NCBI RefSeq assembly: GCF_009827335.1
Contig: NZ_WTYH01000001.1
Location: forward strand, 1,860,001 to 1,924,000
Direction: 5' to 3'
Length of the DNA: 64,000 nt
Source of the DNA: Aurantiacibacter arachoides
GTDB taxonomy: Bacteria; Pseudomonadota; Alphaproteobacteria; Sphingomonadales; Sphingomonadaceae
The position numbers and the translations under genes were made by a program. Below are positions 33,954 through 43,533 of this stretch, piece after piece. How positions within the stretch are numbered: position 1 is the first letter of the stretch; each line of letters opens with the position of its first letter. The notes under the pieces are model-generated. The model was not told where the DNA came from. It did no database searches and worked only from the letters and a program-made list of their open reading frames with translations.

Positions 33954-36098
33954 TCAGCCGTCGACGAGCATCAACGCATCGAGTGCCATCACGCCCTGCC
34001 CCGCGGGATAGGCGATGACCGGATTGAGGTCGATTTCGCGGATGCGCGGATTGCCGGTCAACACGCGCCCGACCGTCACGATCAGTTCCGCAAGCGCATC
34101 CACGTCGAGCGCGGGCGATCCGCGCCAGCCGGTCAGGAGCGGGGCCTGCCGCAGCGACAGCAAGCCCTGTTTCACCTGCTCCACGCCCAGATCCGGGGTG
34201 AACAGCATCACGTCCTTGAGCACTTCCGCGGTCACCCCGCCGAACCCTGCCAGCACGACTGGACCCCACTCGGGATCGTGCTTGCCGCCGACGATCATCT
34301 CCGTGCCGCGGGCACCCATGGCTTCCACCAGCATGCCGTCATAGGCGATGCTGGGGTCATATCGATGCAGCGCCTTGGCCATGTCGCGATAGGCCTGGCA
34401 CAGCGCGCCGGTATCTCCCAGGCCAACGGCTACGCCGCCCGCGTCGGACTTGTGGCTGAGGCGCGCGGACTGTGCCTTGAGGACGACGGGAAAACCCAGG
34501 TCGTGTCCGGCGTCCTGCACCGCCGACTGGTCCATCGGCACGAAGCGGCCCTCGGGGAAAGGAATGCCGGCGGCACGCAGCAGCGCCTTTGCGCGGTATT
34601 CGGGAACGACGCCGCCTGCCTCCTCCATTCCGGCAAGCACGATCTGGTCACCCGAACGATCCGCCAGGTCGCGCTTGGCGAGATCGGCCAGGCGGGCGAT
34701 GGCGCGATAGGCGCGTTCGGTGCTGGGGAACCACGGGATGCCCGCCGCGCGCAGATCGGCGATGTAGCCGGGCGGCACGGTCGCGCCTTCGTCCACTCCG
34801 GCGAAGATCAGCGGCTTGCCCGCCTTGCCGCCGCCCAGTGCGGCGCGGATGGCGGGAAACTTGATCTCGCTGGTGACTGGGTCGGACTGGATGATGCTGG
34901 CGACCACGCTGCCCACCCGCGCATCGTCCAGCAGGGCGCGCAGCAGGTTGGTGTAGATCGCCGGTTCGGAAAGCCCGATCGCGGTGATGTCAGTCGGGTT
35001 GGAAACCGGCACGAAGTCCGGCAGCACTGCGCGCAGGGCCGGCGCATTGTCATCGTCGAGGTGCAGCAGGTCCAGCCCCACGTCCTGCGCCAGGTCGAAG
35101 GCGAGCCCGCGCAGGGCGCCGCTCTCGCCCAGGATCACCATGTTCGCGCCGGGCAGGCTTTCGCAGGTGACAGCGATCGTGGCGATGTCGGCCAGTTCTT
35201 CCAGCGTGTCGGCAAAGATCACGCCCTCGCGAGCCAGCTTGGCGCGCATCAACTTGTAATCGCCGGCCATGGCGCCGGTGTGGGTGGCCGCGCTCGCCAA
35301 GGCCTTTTCGCTCTTGCCCGGGTGCAAGAGCACGATGGGCTTGCCCGCCGCGCGCGCGCGCCGGGCGGCGGCGACGAAGGCGGCAGGGCGGCGAAAGGTT
35401 TCGACATACATGGCGATGACGTGGGTCGCCGGATCGTCCACCAGCCACTCGACGTAATCCTCCACGCCCGATGCCGCCTCGTTGCCGGTGGAAACGGAGG
35501 TGGACACATAGCATCCGCGCGGGTGAAGCGTGGTGGACAGCACGGCCGCCAGCGCACCTGACTGGCTGGCGATGCCGATGGCGCGCGCGGTCGTGCCGTC
35601 TTCTCGGACGGGCGGCGTGATCATGTTGGTCTCGACAAAGGTCAGCGGGATTCGCTCGACGAAATTCGTGCAGCCGAGGCAATTGGGCCCTTCGATAATC
35701 ATGCCGTGGTCGGCAGCGATGCGCGCCAGCTCAGCCTGGTCCTTTGCGCCGTCCTCGCCCGCCTCGGAAAACCCGGCGGCATAGATCACCGCCGCGCCGC
35801 AGCCCTTTTGCGCCAGCTGGCGCACAGTATCGACCACGAAGGCGCGCGGGATCGCCAGGACCGCGCAATCGACACCGTCGGGCAGGTCGGCCACGTCCTT
35901 CACCACTGCCAACCCCTGCAACACGTCGCGCTTGGGATTGACCGGGTAGATCGCCCCTTCGAACTCGTACTGCACGAGGTTGTTGAGCAAGGTGCAGCCG
36001 AGCGCCCCGTGGCGGTCGGACGCGCCGATCACCGCAACCGATTTGGGGCGCAGCAGCCGGTCGATCTGGGCATTGGTGAAACGGCGCGCGGTGGTCAT
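33954..36098 (-). CDS. ferA: Feruloyl-CoA synthetase, NDP-forming acyl-CoA synthetase family
   Basis: A 714-residue fused acyl-CoA synthetase of the NDP-forming type. It starts with a CoA-binding Rossmann domain (LLRPKSVAVIGASDR, YPVNPKRD), followed by ligase-CoA domains with the phospho-His motif ATHTGAMAG. A C-terminal ATP-grasp domain (about residues 490-700) has PVVLKAQSARLSHKSD and GGKHDPEWGPVVLAGFGG. Sphingobium FerA is of this unusual type and activates ferulate and p-coumarate; here the adjacent ferB supports the same role. General acetate-CoA ligase activity is the alternative. The ATG at 36098 lies 2 bp after the ferB stop, so the pair is co-translated. Confidence 0.85.
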   Translation of the reverse strand: MTTARRFTNAQIDRLLRPKSVAVIGASDRHGALGCTLLNNLVQYEFEGAIYPVNPKRDVLQGLAVVKDVADLPDGVDCAVLAIPRAFVVDTVRQLAQKGCGAAVIYAAGFSEAGEDGAKDQAELARIAADHGMIIEGPNCLGCTNFVERIPLTFVETNMITPPVREDGTTARAIGIASQSGALAAVLSTTLHPRGCYVSTSVSTGNEAASGVEDYVEWLVDDPATHVIAMYVETFRRPAAFVAAARRARAAGKPIVLLHPGKSEKALASAATHTGAMAGDYKLMRAKLAREGVIFADTLEELADIATIAVTCESLPGANMVILGESGALRGLAFDLAQDVGLDLLHLDDDNAPALRAVLPDFVPVSNPTDITAIGLSEPAIYTNLLRALLDDARVGSVVASIIQSDPVTSEIKFPAIRAALGGGKAGKPLIFAGVDEGATVPPGYIADLRAAGIPWFPSTERAYRAIARLADLAKRDLADRSGDQIVLAGMEEAGGVVPEYRAKALLRAAGIPFPEGRFVPMDQSAVQDAGHDLGFPVVLKAQSARLSHKSDAGGVAVGLGDTGALCQAYRDMAKALHRYDPSIAYDGMLVEAMGARGTEMIVGGKHDPEWGPVVLAGFGGVTAEVLKDVMLFTPDLGVEQVKQGLLSLRQAPLLTGWRGSPALDVDALAELIVTVGRVLTGNPRIREIDLNPVIAYPAGQGVMALDALMLVDG

Positions 36099-36100
36099 GG

Positions 36101-36970
36101 TCAGTTGCCCAGCTTGCTCTTGTCGAAAGCGCCAAGGCCCGGCTTGTAGGTCTTGTCGTCGAGGAACTGCTTGGTCGCTTCCTTGCGGGTTTCCCAGCCG
36201 CCGAAATCGTTCAGCGCCTCCTGCGCGCGGATCAGGTAGTCCTCGGCGTTGTCGTAGGTCATCTCGCGCACGCGGCGCACGGCCCACTTGGTGGCGCGCA
36301 GGGCGTGGCTGTCCTTTCTCTTGAGCACGTCGGCGACGGCCTGCACGCGGGGGCGCAACTGGTCGGCTGGCAGGCTTTCGTTGACCATGCCCTTGGCCGC
36401 GGCCTCGGGGCCGGACAGGTTCTCGCCCATCATGGCGTGATACATGGCATCGCGGAAATTCAGCAGCTCGGCCGCCACCTTCGACGCGCCGCCACCGGGC
36501 AGGATGGCCCAGTTGATTTCGGAAAGGCCGAACTGCGCGTCGTCCGAACAGAACGCCAGGTCGCAGGCGAACAGCGGTCCGTAGGCACCGCCGAAGCACC
36601 AGCCGTTGATCATGGCGATGGTGGGCTTTTCGTACCAGCGCAGGCGTTCCCACCAGCCATAGGCCTCCCGCTGATGCTGGCGGGTCTTGTGCAGGCCCTC
36701 CTGCTCGGCGGCGCGGAAATACTCGAGCAGGTCCATGCCAGCGGAGAAGGCTTCACCTTCGCCGGTGAGGACGAGCACCTGCACATCGTCGCGGAATTCC
36801 AGGTCCTCCAGCACTTTCAGCATCTGGCGGTTGAGCTTGGGGCTCATGCAGTTGCGCTTGTCGGGGCGATTGAAGGAGACCCACGCCACGCCATCAACGA
36901 TGTCGTAGGCCACGGTATCTTCCTGCGGGCGGGGATCGGGCTGCGAGGGGCCCTTGGCAGGCTGGCTCAT
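36101..36970 (-). CDS. ferB: Feruloyl-CoA (p-hydroxycinnamoyl-CoA) hydratase/lyase
   Basis: A 289-residue crotonase-fold enzyme that hydrates feruloyl-CoA and splits it to vanillin and acetyl-CoA. It closely follows known HCHL enzymes: NRPDKRNCMSP, LTGEGEAFSAGMDLLEYFR (oxyanion hole region), KPTIAMINGWCFGGAYGPL, and GLSEINW with the catalytic Glu. MTYDNAEDYL carries the conserved Tyr, and the end reads KQFLDDKTYKPGL. An N-terminal extension of about 18 residues is extra. It is the first gene after the ferR-ferB promoter region, and ferA follows at 2 bp. Confidence 0.92.
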   Translation of the reverse strand: MSQPAKGPSQPDPRPQEDTVAYDIVDGVAWVSFNRPDKRNCMSPKLNRQMLKVLEDLEFRDDVQVLVLTGEGEAFSAGMDLLEYFRAAEQEGLHKTRQHQREAYGWWERLRWYEKPTIAMINGWCFGGAYGPLFACDLAFCSDDAQFGLSEINWAILPGGGASKVAAELLNFRDAMYHAMMGENLSGPEAAAKGMVNESLPADQLRPRVQAVADVLKRKDSHALRATKWAVRRVREMTYDNAEDYLIRAQEALNDFGGWETRKEATKQFLDDKTYKPGLGAFDKSKLGN

Positions 36971-37033
36971 TCGGGGTTCTCCTGTTCTGCCCGAGTCTGC
37001 CGGGCTATCGTGGCCACTGATGTACTTTCGCGG

Positions 37034-37054
37034 ATTGTTATAATCAACAACAAT
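37034..37054. promoter_or_regulatory. Candidate FerR operator overlapping a -10 box
   Basis: The 98-bp ferB-ferR gap holds the dyad ATTGTT (37034-37039), nine bases, AACAAT (37049-37054). A TATAAT hexamer at 37039-37044 lies within it and fits a -10 box for ferR; the reverse strand also reads TTATAA there. A MarR dimer bound at this site would block both divergent promoters. The assignment is inference from symmetry and position. No good -35 element is visible. Confidence 0.6.
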
Positions 37055-37068
37055 TGCTACGAAGCGCC

Positions 37069-37479
37069 ATGGACGACCCTCTTGCCCGCTATCCAGGATA
37101 TGCCTTGCGCCGCGCCGCGACGGCTGCGGGCAATGCGCTGAACAAGCGGCTGGCGGCGCAGGGCCTGCGCCAGTCCTCGGTCTCGGTCCTGCTGCTGCTC
37201 GCCGCCCATCCGGGCATCACGGCCAGCGCGCTTGGCCGTAAGCTGGATATCCAGCGCGCCAACATGGTGCCGTTGCTGAAGCGGCTGGAACAGGCCGACC
37301 TGATCGAACGCCGCGCCATCGACGGCAAGTCGCAAGGGCTCGCCCTGACGCAGCACGGCGCCGCCGTGTGCAACGAGGCGCGCACCATCGTGGAGACGTT
37401 CGAGAGCGATCTCATGGCACGCGTCCCGCCCGAACATCGCCCGCACCTTTTGCCTGCACTGAACGCCCTGTGGCACTGA
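37069..37479 (+). CDS. ferR: MarR-family regulator of ferulate catabolism
   Basis: A 136-residue winged-helix MarR protein: helical dimerisation ends, recognition helix region ALGRKLDIQRANMVPLLKRLEQA, wing RRAIDGKSQGLALT. Divergent placement beside ferB-ferA matches the sphingomonad ferR arrangement, where the repressor is released by hydroxycinnamoyl-CoA. ATG 37069 is preferred to an in-frame TTG at 37054, which lies inside the operator. The end of the gene runs into a 17-bp tandem repeat, so the C-terminus LNALWH and the stop come from repeat copies. Confidence 0.87.
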   Translation: MDDPLARYPGYALRRAATAAGNALNKRLAAQGLRQSSVSVLLLLAAHPGITASALGRKLDIQRANMVPLLKRLEQADLIERRAIDGKSQGLALTQHGAAVCNEARTIVETFESDLMARVPPEHRPHLLPALNALWH

Positions 37480-37516
37480 ACGTCATGTGGCACTGAACGC
37501 CTTGTGGCTCTGAACG
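37457..37516 (+). repeat. 17-bp tandem repeat over the ferR stop
   Basis: Three copies of a 17-base unit, CACTGAACGCCCTGTGG (37457-37473), CACTGAACGTCATGTGG (37474-37490) and CACTGAACGCCTTGTGG (37491-37507), are followed by a partial CTCTGAACG (37508-37516). The ferR stop (37477-37479) falls in the second copy. Because 17 is not a multiple of three, gain or loss of copies would shift the frame after the first copy. Confidence 0.9.
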
Positions 37517-37535
37517 AAAGGCTTACCCTCCTCCC

Positions 37536-38784
<1,249 letters not shown>

Positions 38785-38859
38785 CAACCTGCCGAGCGAG
38801 GCGACACGGTCGGATGCGACAGGCTCAGCCGCAGCGGTGCGCTGTCAGCCAGGGCACGA

Positions 38860-39294
38860 TCAGGCGGCGAGCGGCAAGCGTTCCGGGTCGTCGTCATCAT
38901 TGGCGGGCGTGCGAACGGCACACGCCGCGGCGCTTCTCTTGCGCCGAGCCCGCGCCTGCGGCAACCGCATGACCATGGCGACATGGCTCGTCACGGTCTT
39001 GACCTGCTTCCACGCCGATACCGCCAATGTGACAATCACGGCATCGCAGTAGATCGCCAGCTCCATCGCATAGGCGGCAAAGAACTCCGGCCCTAGAATG
39101 GCGATGAATTCGCTGCCGGAAAGCACCACGGGTATCAGGATTAAGGCGTAGATCAGGTGATGGCTGCGGAACTTCGCCAGGGCAGAGACAGGCCGCTCCA
39201 CCAGTTCGTGATGACACATCTGCGCAAACGATGTTGCGGGCGCCGCCAGCATGGCGATGAGGACGACGAGCAGGAAGCCGGTGAATGCGATCAT
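38860..39294 (-). CDS. Small membrane protein of unknown function
   Basis: A protein of about 144 residues with a hydrophobic N-terminus (FTGFLLVVLIAMLAAPAT), a further segment LIYALILIPVVLSGSEF, and a third weaker one near AIYCDAVIVTLAVSAW. The tail is basic, then acidic and Pro-rich (RARRKRSAAAC, PANDDDDPERLP). ATG 39294 is taken; GTG 39300 is equally open. No family is recognised and no ribosome site is clear. It faces away from the AraC gene and towards ligB, so it could be a single-gene unit. Confidence 0.6.
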   Translation of the reverse strand: MIAFTGFLLVVLIAMLAAPATSFAQMCHHELVERPVSALAKFRSHHLIYALILIPVVLSGSEFIAILGPEFFAAYAMELAIYCDAVIVTLAVSAWKQVKTVTSHVAMVMRLPQARARRKRSAAACAVRTPANDDDDPERLPLAA

Positions 39295-39407
39295 CGGCAC
39301 ACGATAGCGTCGCAGCTTTGTAATGGAAGCGCCCCCTTCGGCTCCATCCGCGGCGGACAGATCATTCCCCGCTTGCCAGTCGAGACGATAGCGCGGTAAT
39401 TCATCCC

Positions 39408-40388
39408 ATGGCTGCCCTGCCCAAAGACGACCAAAGCTGGAGCTCGGATGGCCTCGCTCGTCCCGAGGCCATCAGCCAGTGGCGCGAATGGGCGGAGTCG
39501 ACGATTGCGCCGATCGAGGTGGAAGTCTTCGATCCGGCAGGCTTTGCGGCCCGTTGGGTCGCCCATGGTCTGGGCCAGTTGCGGCTGCTGCACCTGCACG
39601 CCCCCGCACAGCGCGTGACGCGCAACGCGGCGGAAGGCAGCGCGGGCCGGGCCACCCCGTCGATCCACCTCATCTATCCCCGGTCCGGCGCGCTCAAATC
39701 GGCCATGGGCGGACGCCGTTTCGACCTGCGGCCCGGCCAGGTCGCTATGCTGGAAAATACCTGGTACTATCAGTTCGACGTCGCCACGCCGCACGAATGC
39801 ATCGTCGTGATGATGCCGCAGACGTGGCTGGAAAAGCACCTCCCCGATCCGCTGGCGCTGCTGTCGCAGCCCATCGACGTGAGCGCGGGCTGGGGCGCGC
39901 CGCTTGGCGCATTGCTGGAAACCATCGCGGACGGGCTGGACCGCGCCCCCTTGCCGCGCCCGCTGATCGCGGAGCAGCTGGGCAGCCTGCTGGCATTGGC
40001 GACGGGCTTTCACGAACCTGCGGAAACCACGCGCCATCGCGGCCAGCTGGCGCGCCGGATCCTGCGGCGGATCGAGGGCGATTACACGGACCCCGACCTC
40101 AGCCCAGAGCGCGTGGCGGCCGATTGCGGCATTTCCAAACGCTACCTGCAAACCCTCCTCGCTGGCAGTGGCACCAGCTTCGTGCAGGAGCTCAACGCCA
40201 TGCGGCTGGACCGGGCAAGCGACCTGCTGATCGACCCCCGTGCGCGGTCGCTGTCGGTGGCCGACATCGCCTATCGCACCGGCTTCCTCGATCCGGGCTA
40301 TTTCACCCGGCTGTTCCGTAAGCGGTTCGGCATGACGCCGAGCCAATGGCGCGGCGGCCACACCCACACTTTTGAGGAGCAGGTATGA
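39408..40388 (+). CDS. AraC-family transcriptional regulator
   Basis: A 326-residue regulator: N-terminal AraC-binding-like domain (about residues 30-200, LIYPRSGALKSAMGGRRFDLRPGQ split over a cupin-like fold) and a C-terminal AraC/XylS double helix-turn-helix. The latter has VAADCGISKRYLQTLLAGSG and VADIAYRTGFLDPGYFTRLFRKRFGMTP. Its stop overlaps the start of the esterase gene (ATGA at 40385-40388), so regulator and esterase are co-translated. It lies next to the fer/lig genes, suggesting an aromatic or ester inducer, which is inference. Confidence 0.9.
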   Translation: MAALPKDDQSWSSDGLARPEAISQWREWAESTIAPIEVEVFDPAGFAARWVAHGLGQLRLLHLHAPAQRVTRNAAEGSAGRATPSIHLIYPRSGALKSAMGGRRFDLRPGQVAMLENTWYYQFDVATPHECIVVMMPQTWLEKHLPDPLALLSQPIDVSAGWGAPLGALLETIADGLDRAPLPRPLIAEQLGSLLALATGFHEPAETTRHRGQLARRILRRIEGDYTDPDLSPERVAADCGISKRYLQTLLAGSGTSFVQELNAMRLDRASDLLIDPRARSLSVADIAYRTGFLDPGYFTRLFRKRFGMTPSQWRGGHTHTFEEQV

Positions 40389-41254
40389 AGTTCGGCCTCG
40401 CGCTGGGTTTGCTGTTGATCGTTGCACTGGCGCTTTCGGCAGCATGCTCTCCGCTCACCACCTTCAACGCGCTCGCCCCGCGCGATCCGGGCGCTGATCA
40501 GGTGGCGCAGGGCGTGGCCTATGGCCCGGGCGAAAGGCAGATGCTCGATGTCTACGCGCCGGAAGGCGCTGTTCCCACCATCGGTGCGCCGGTCGTGGTG
40601 TTCTTCTACGGCGGCAGCTGGAATTCGGGCACGCGGCGCGGTTACGATTTCGTCGGTCAGGCGCTCGCCTCGCGCGGGTTCGTCACGGTGGTGCCCGATT
40701 ATAGACTGGTGCCCGACGTGCGCTATCCCGCCTTCGTGGAAGATGGCGCGGCGGCGATTCGCTGGGCCCGCGCCAACGTGGCGCAATACGGCGGCGATCC
40801 CGATCGCATCGTGCTGATGGGCCATTCGGCAGGCGGCTACATCGCCGCGATGCTGGCGGTGGACGATCGCTGGCTGGGGGCCGATCGCGCCGCCGTGCGC
40901 GGTCTGGTGGGGCTTGCCGGGCCATACGATTTCGCGCCCTTCGATCCCGGCGCGGCGCAGGAGGCGTTCGGCCAGTGGCCAGATCCTGCCGAGACGCAGC
41001 CCGTCACCTGGGCCGGCGCCGGGGATCCGCCCGCGCTGCTGCTGACCGGTGCTGACGATCAGACCGTTCGCCCGCGCAACTCGCACGCGCTGGCGCAGCG
41101 GTTGCGGGCGGCTGGTGTTCTTGCCGAAGTCCGCGAGTACGAGGGTGTTGGCCATATCAACATCCTCCTCTCGCTGTCCCGCCCCTTGCGCGGACGGGCC
41201 ACCACGCTGGACGATGCGAGTGCCTTTATCCGCTCGGTCGCGGGGCCAGGGTGA
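40385..41254 (+). CDS. Lipoprotein alpha/beta hydrolase (carboxylesterase type)
   Basis: A 289-residue lipoprotein (signal MKFGLALGLLLIVALALSAAC, Cys21) of the alpha/beta-hydrolase fold close to the BD-FAE/carboxylesterase group. FFYGGSWNSG forms the oxyanion hole, GHSAGG carries the nucleophile Ser, TGADDQTVRP the Asp, and GVGHINIL the His. It would sit in the envelope and hydrolyse acyl or aryl esters. Coupling to the AraC gene and closeness to ferulate genes make release of hydroxycinnamates from esters a reasonable, untested idea. Confidence 0.88.
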   Translation: MKFGLALGLLLIVALALSAACSPLTTFNALAPRDPGADQVAQGVAYGPGERQMLDVYAPEGAVPTIGAPVVVFFYGGSWNSGTRRGYDFVGQALASRGFVTVVPDYRLVPDVRYPAFVEDGAAAIRWARANVAQYGGDPDRIVLMGHSAGGYIAAMLAVDDRWLGADRAAVRGLVGLAGPYDFAPFDPGAAQEAFGQWPDPAETQPVTWAGAGDPPALLLTGADDQTVRPRNSHALAQRLRAAGVLAEVREYEGVGHINILLSLSRPLRGRATTLDDASAFIRSVAGPG

Positions 41255-41290
41255 CCGCGGCGATGGCCGGGCCACCGACGAACTGCCGCC

Positions 41291-42109
41291 TTGGCTAGGC
41301 TTGGCTTCAGTGTCGAGGAACTGCTGCCGATGGCGCGCGGCGGCGGGGCTCTGCGGATGGGCCTCGTCGCGCTTGGCGAGGACGAGTGGCTCCAGCCAGA
41401 CCCCGATCTGGCCGCGCGCAAGACTGCCTTCGACGCCCATCCCGATAGCGTGCAGCTAACTCCGCTGGCCCGGGCTGCCGGCGAGGAACTGGCGGCGATG
41501 CTGGGCGTCGCCGGCGGACTGTTAGGCGCGGCGCGTTCGGCGTGGGAGGACATGTGCCTGCTTCTCCCCTGCGCCGAGGCGCCCGACATTTCGCCCTACC
41601 GGCTCGTCGGCGCGGCGGTGGGTTTTCCCACGGACTGGCATCCGGCGCAGAAGATCGGGCTGCCGCTGGTCGCCCTCCACGCACCGATCGACGGCTACGC
41701 CCGGCAGCTCGCCACCGGGGTGGATCATTTCATGGCGCAGCTCAGGCCCGGGCGCATCTTCGGGCGGTGCAACTGGTTCGTGAGCCCGACACCCGCCCTG
41801 CGCTGGATCGACACCGACCCGCCTGAGGCAACCTTTGCCCATGTGACGGCAGACAACGCGGGCGAGACGCTGTTCGTGCGCTGCGAGCGGCAGACGCTGC
41901 GCCGCCTGCCCCAGACGCGCGCCATCGTGTTCACCATCGGGGTCTACGTCACGCCGCTGGGCGCGCTGTCTGGCGCAAACGTGGCCCGGCTCGACGCCTC
42001 GCTCAAGACCATCCCCGAGCCCGAGGCGCTGCGCAGGGGCGCGGCCTGCTTTGCCGCGCAGGTGAGCGCCTATGCCTCGCGCCGGGCGAGCACCTTCGCG
42101 GCGATTTGA
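41291..42109 (+). CDS. Heme-dependent oxidative N-demethylase-like protein (DUF3445)
   Basis: A protein of about 272 residues matching DUF3445. It has SPYRLVGAAVGFPTDWHPAQK then IGLPLVALHAPIDGY, FGRCNWFVSPTP, FVRCERQTLRRLP and FTIGVYVTPL. Members bind heme and oxidatively demethylate methylamines. The start is unclear. The frame opens with TTG at 41291 and no ribosome site, while the next ATG (41330) would remove part of the conserved start LPMARGGGALRMG. Its last 40 bp overlap the end of the mocA-like gene on the other strand. It has no obvious partner. Confidence 0.83.
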   Translation: MARLGFSVEELLPMARGGGALRMGLVALGEDEWLQPDPDLAARKTAFDAHPDSVQLTPLARAAGEELAAMLGVAGGLLGAARSAWEDMCLLLPCAEAPDISPYRLVGAAVGFPTDWHPAQKIGLPLVALHAPIDGYARQLATGVDHFMAQLRPGRIFGRCNWFVSPTPALRWIDTDPPEATFAHVTADNAGETLFVRCERQTLRRLPQTRAIVFTIGVYVTPLGALSGANVARLDASLKTIPEPEALRRGAACFAAQVSAYASRRASTFAAI

Positions 42110-42666
42110 AGGTCTTGCGGTCGGTCGACGTCGAGCAGAGTCCCTTGCGACGCAGTGACCAGTCGCAGGTCGTCCAGCCGCGCCAGCACCGGCCCCGCCC
42201 CGCCTTCTCCAGCCAGTTCGGTCAGCGGCCCTAGCAGCGCCCTTGGCACGAAGGCCGGGACGCCTGCCCGCAGACCGTGGGCCGTCGCAGCAGCAGCGCC
42301 GCCAGAGAGCAAGTCACGCAAATGAGCAGGTTCGATCAACGGCATATCGGCGAGCAGGATCAACAAGTCGGCCCCCTCAGCCAGCGCCCGCCGGGCAGCG
42401 AGCGCCACGCTCGTACCCAGACCTTCTGCGGCATCGGGGTTGATGATGACCTTCCAGCCGCCCGCCTCTGTCGCAAAGGCAGGCGGATCGGGTGGCACCA
42501 CGATGACGCCCGCCTCCAGACCAGCTCTGGCCACCGCGCTAATCGCCCACGCGCCCACCCGCTTCCCCGCACATTCGGCATCCAGCTTGCCACCGCCGAA
42601 GCGCGTGGCCGAGCCTGCGGCGAGCACGGCGACCAGCGGCGCCTCCCGCGCTGCGTCAGCGGCCAT
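42070..42666 (-). CDS. Molybdenum cofactor nucleotidyltransferase-like protein (MocA/MobA type)
   Basis: A 198-residue nucleotidyltransferase with the NTP loop LAAGSATRFGGGKLDAE, LILLADMPLIEP and LLDVDRPQDLQ. It belongs to the MocA/MobA group that links CMP or GMP to molybdopterin; MocA-type CMP transfer is expected beside XdhC. ATG 42666 lies inside the end of xdhC, giving an 11-bp overlap and likely coupling. It is the last gene of a minus-strand run. GTP- versus CTP-specificity cannot be decided by eye. Confidence 0.87.
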   Translation of the reverse strand: MAADAAREAPLVAVLAAGSATRFGGGKLDAECAGKRVGAWAISAVARAGLEAGVIVVPPDPPAFATEAGGWKVIINPDAAEGLGTSVALAARRALAEGADLLILLADMPLIEPAHLRDLLSGGAAAATAHGLRAGVPAFVPRALLGPLTELAGEGGAGPVLARLDDLRLVTASQGTLLDVDRPQDLQIAAKVLARREA

Positions 42667-43519
42667 GATGGTGCGGATGGCGCAGTTCGTATTCGCCCGC
42701 GATGGCGGCGAGCACGGACAGGGCGAGGCCCGCAGGCTCGCGGCTGTGCAGCACGGTTCCAATCGGGCTGGCTATCCGCGCAACCTGCCGCGGGTCGAAG
42801 CCAGCCGCGACCAGCGCCGCTTCGCGTGCCGCGCGCGCCGGGGCACCGCCCTGCGCGCCGATGAAGAACGCCGGCGTGGCAAGCGCCCATTCCAGGATCG
42901 CGCGTTCCCATTCGTGATCGTGGAACAGCAGAGCGATCGCGGTCCAGCGGTCGGCCACAAGGTGTTCGGGCCGTGACCCCAGGGCCAGCGAACCCTCGTC
43001 GCGGGAATGCGTTTCCACCGCCAGACCCGCTTGCGTCCCCACGTGCGCCATTGCCGCCAGTTCCGGCCCTTCGCCGAACAGCACCAGCCGCAGTTGCGGG
43101 ACGTAACGACGCGTCGCCAGTGGCGAGACGGCCGGCAGCGCCAGCCGCGCTTCGCCCCGTGCCTCGATCAACGCCAGCGCCTCGCGTGCCGCCGCGCGAT
43201 CGGGTGCGGGATCGATCAGGATATCCAGCCCGCCCCCGCACGGCAGGCGAAAGTCGATTTTCGGTGAGCCTGCGCCGTAACGCAGCACCCTTGGCTCTGT
43301 CCCCCGCGCCATTTCGCTTGCCAGCTCCCGCTCCAGGCAGCCGTCGGCAAGGCTTCCCGCCACGCTGCCATCCGGCAGCACGGCAAGCTGCGCGCCGAGA
43401 CGGCGGGAGAAGCTGCCGTTGATATTCACGATGGTGCAAAGGCCGGTGCGGCCCCCGGCATTCTCGTCACGGGCAACGGCACGCAGGGCGGAAAGATCGT
43501 CGGCGAAGGGTAGCGTCAC
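42656..43519 (-). CDS. xdhC: XdhC-family molybdoenzyme maturation protein
   Basis: XdhC binds molybdenum cofactor, helps its sulfuration and inserts it into xanthine-dehydrogenase-family enzymes. The 287-residue protein shows the XdhC N-terminal domain (LCTIVNINGSFSRRLGAQLAV, GSLADGCLERELA, DFRLPCGGGLDILI) and the Rossmann C-terminal domain (RLVLFGEGPELAAMA, FFIGAQGG). It sits between the MBL gene (14 bp upstream) and the mocA-like gene. Its target enzyme is not adjacent; one candidate begins at 63.5 kb. Confidence 0.92.
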   Translation of the reverse strand: MTLPFADDLSALRAVARDENAGGRTGLCTIVNINGSFSRRLGAQLAVLPDGSVAGSLADGCLERELASEMARGTEPRVLRYGAGSPKIDFRLPCGGGLDILIDPAPDRAAAREALALIEARGEARLALPAVSPLATRRYVPQLRLVLFGEGPELAAMAHVGTQAGLAVETHSRDEGSLALGSRPEHLVADRWTAIALLFHDHEWERAILEWALATPAFFIGAQGGAPARAAREAALVAAGFDPRQVARIASPIGTVLHSREPAGLALSVLAAIAGEYELRHPHHHGR

Positions 43520-43533
43520 CCGGCCGCAGTGGC

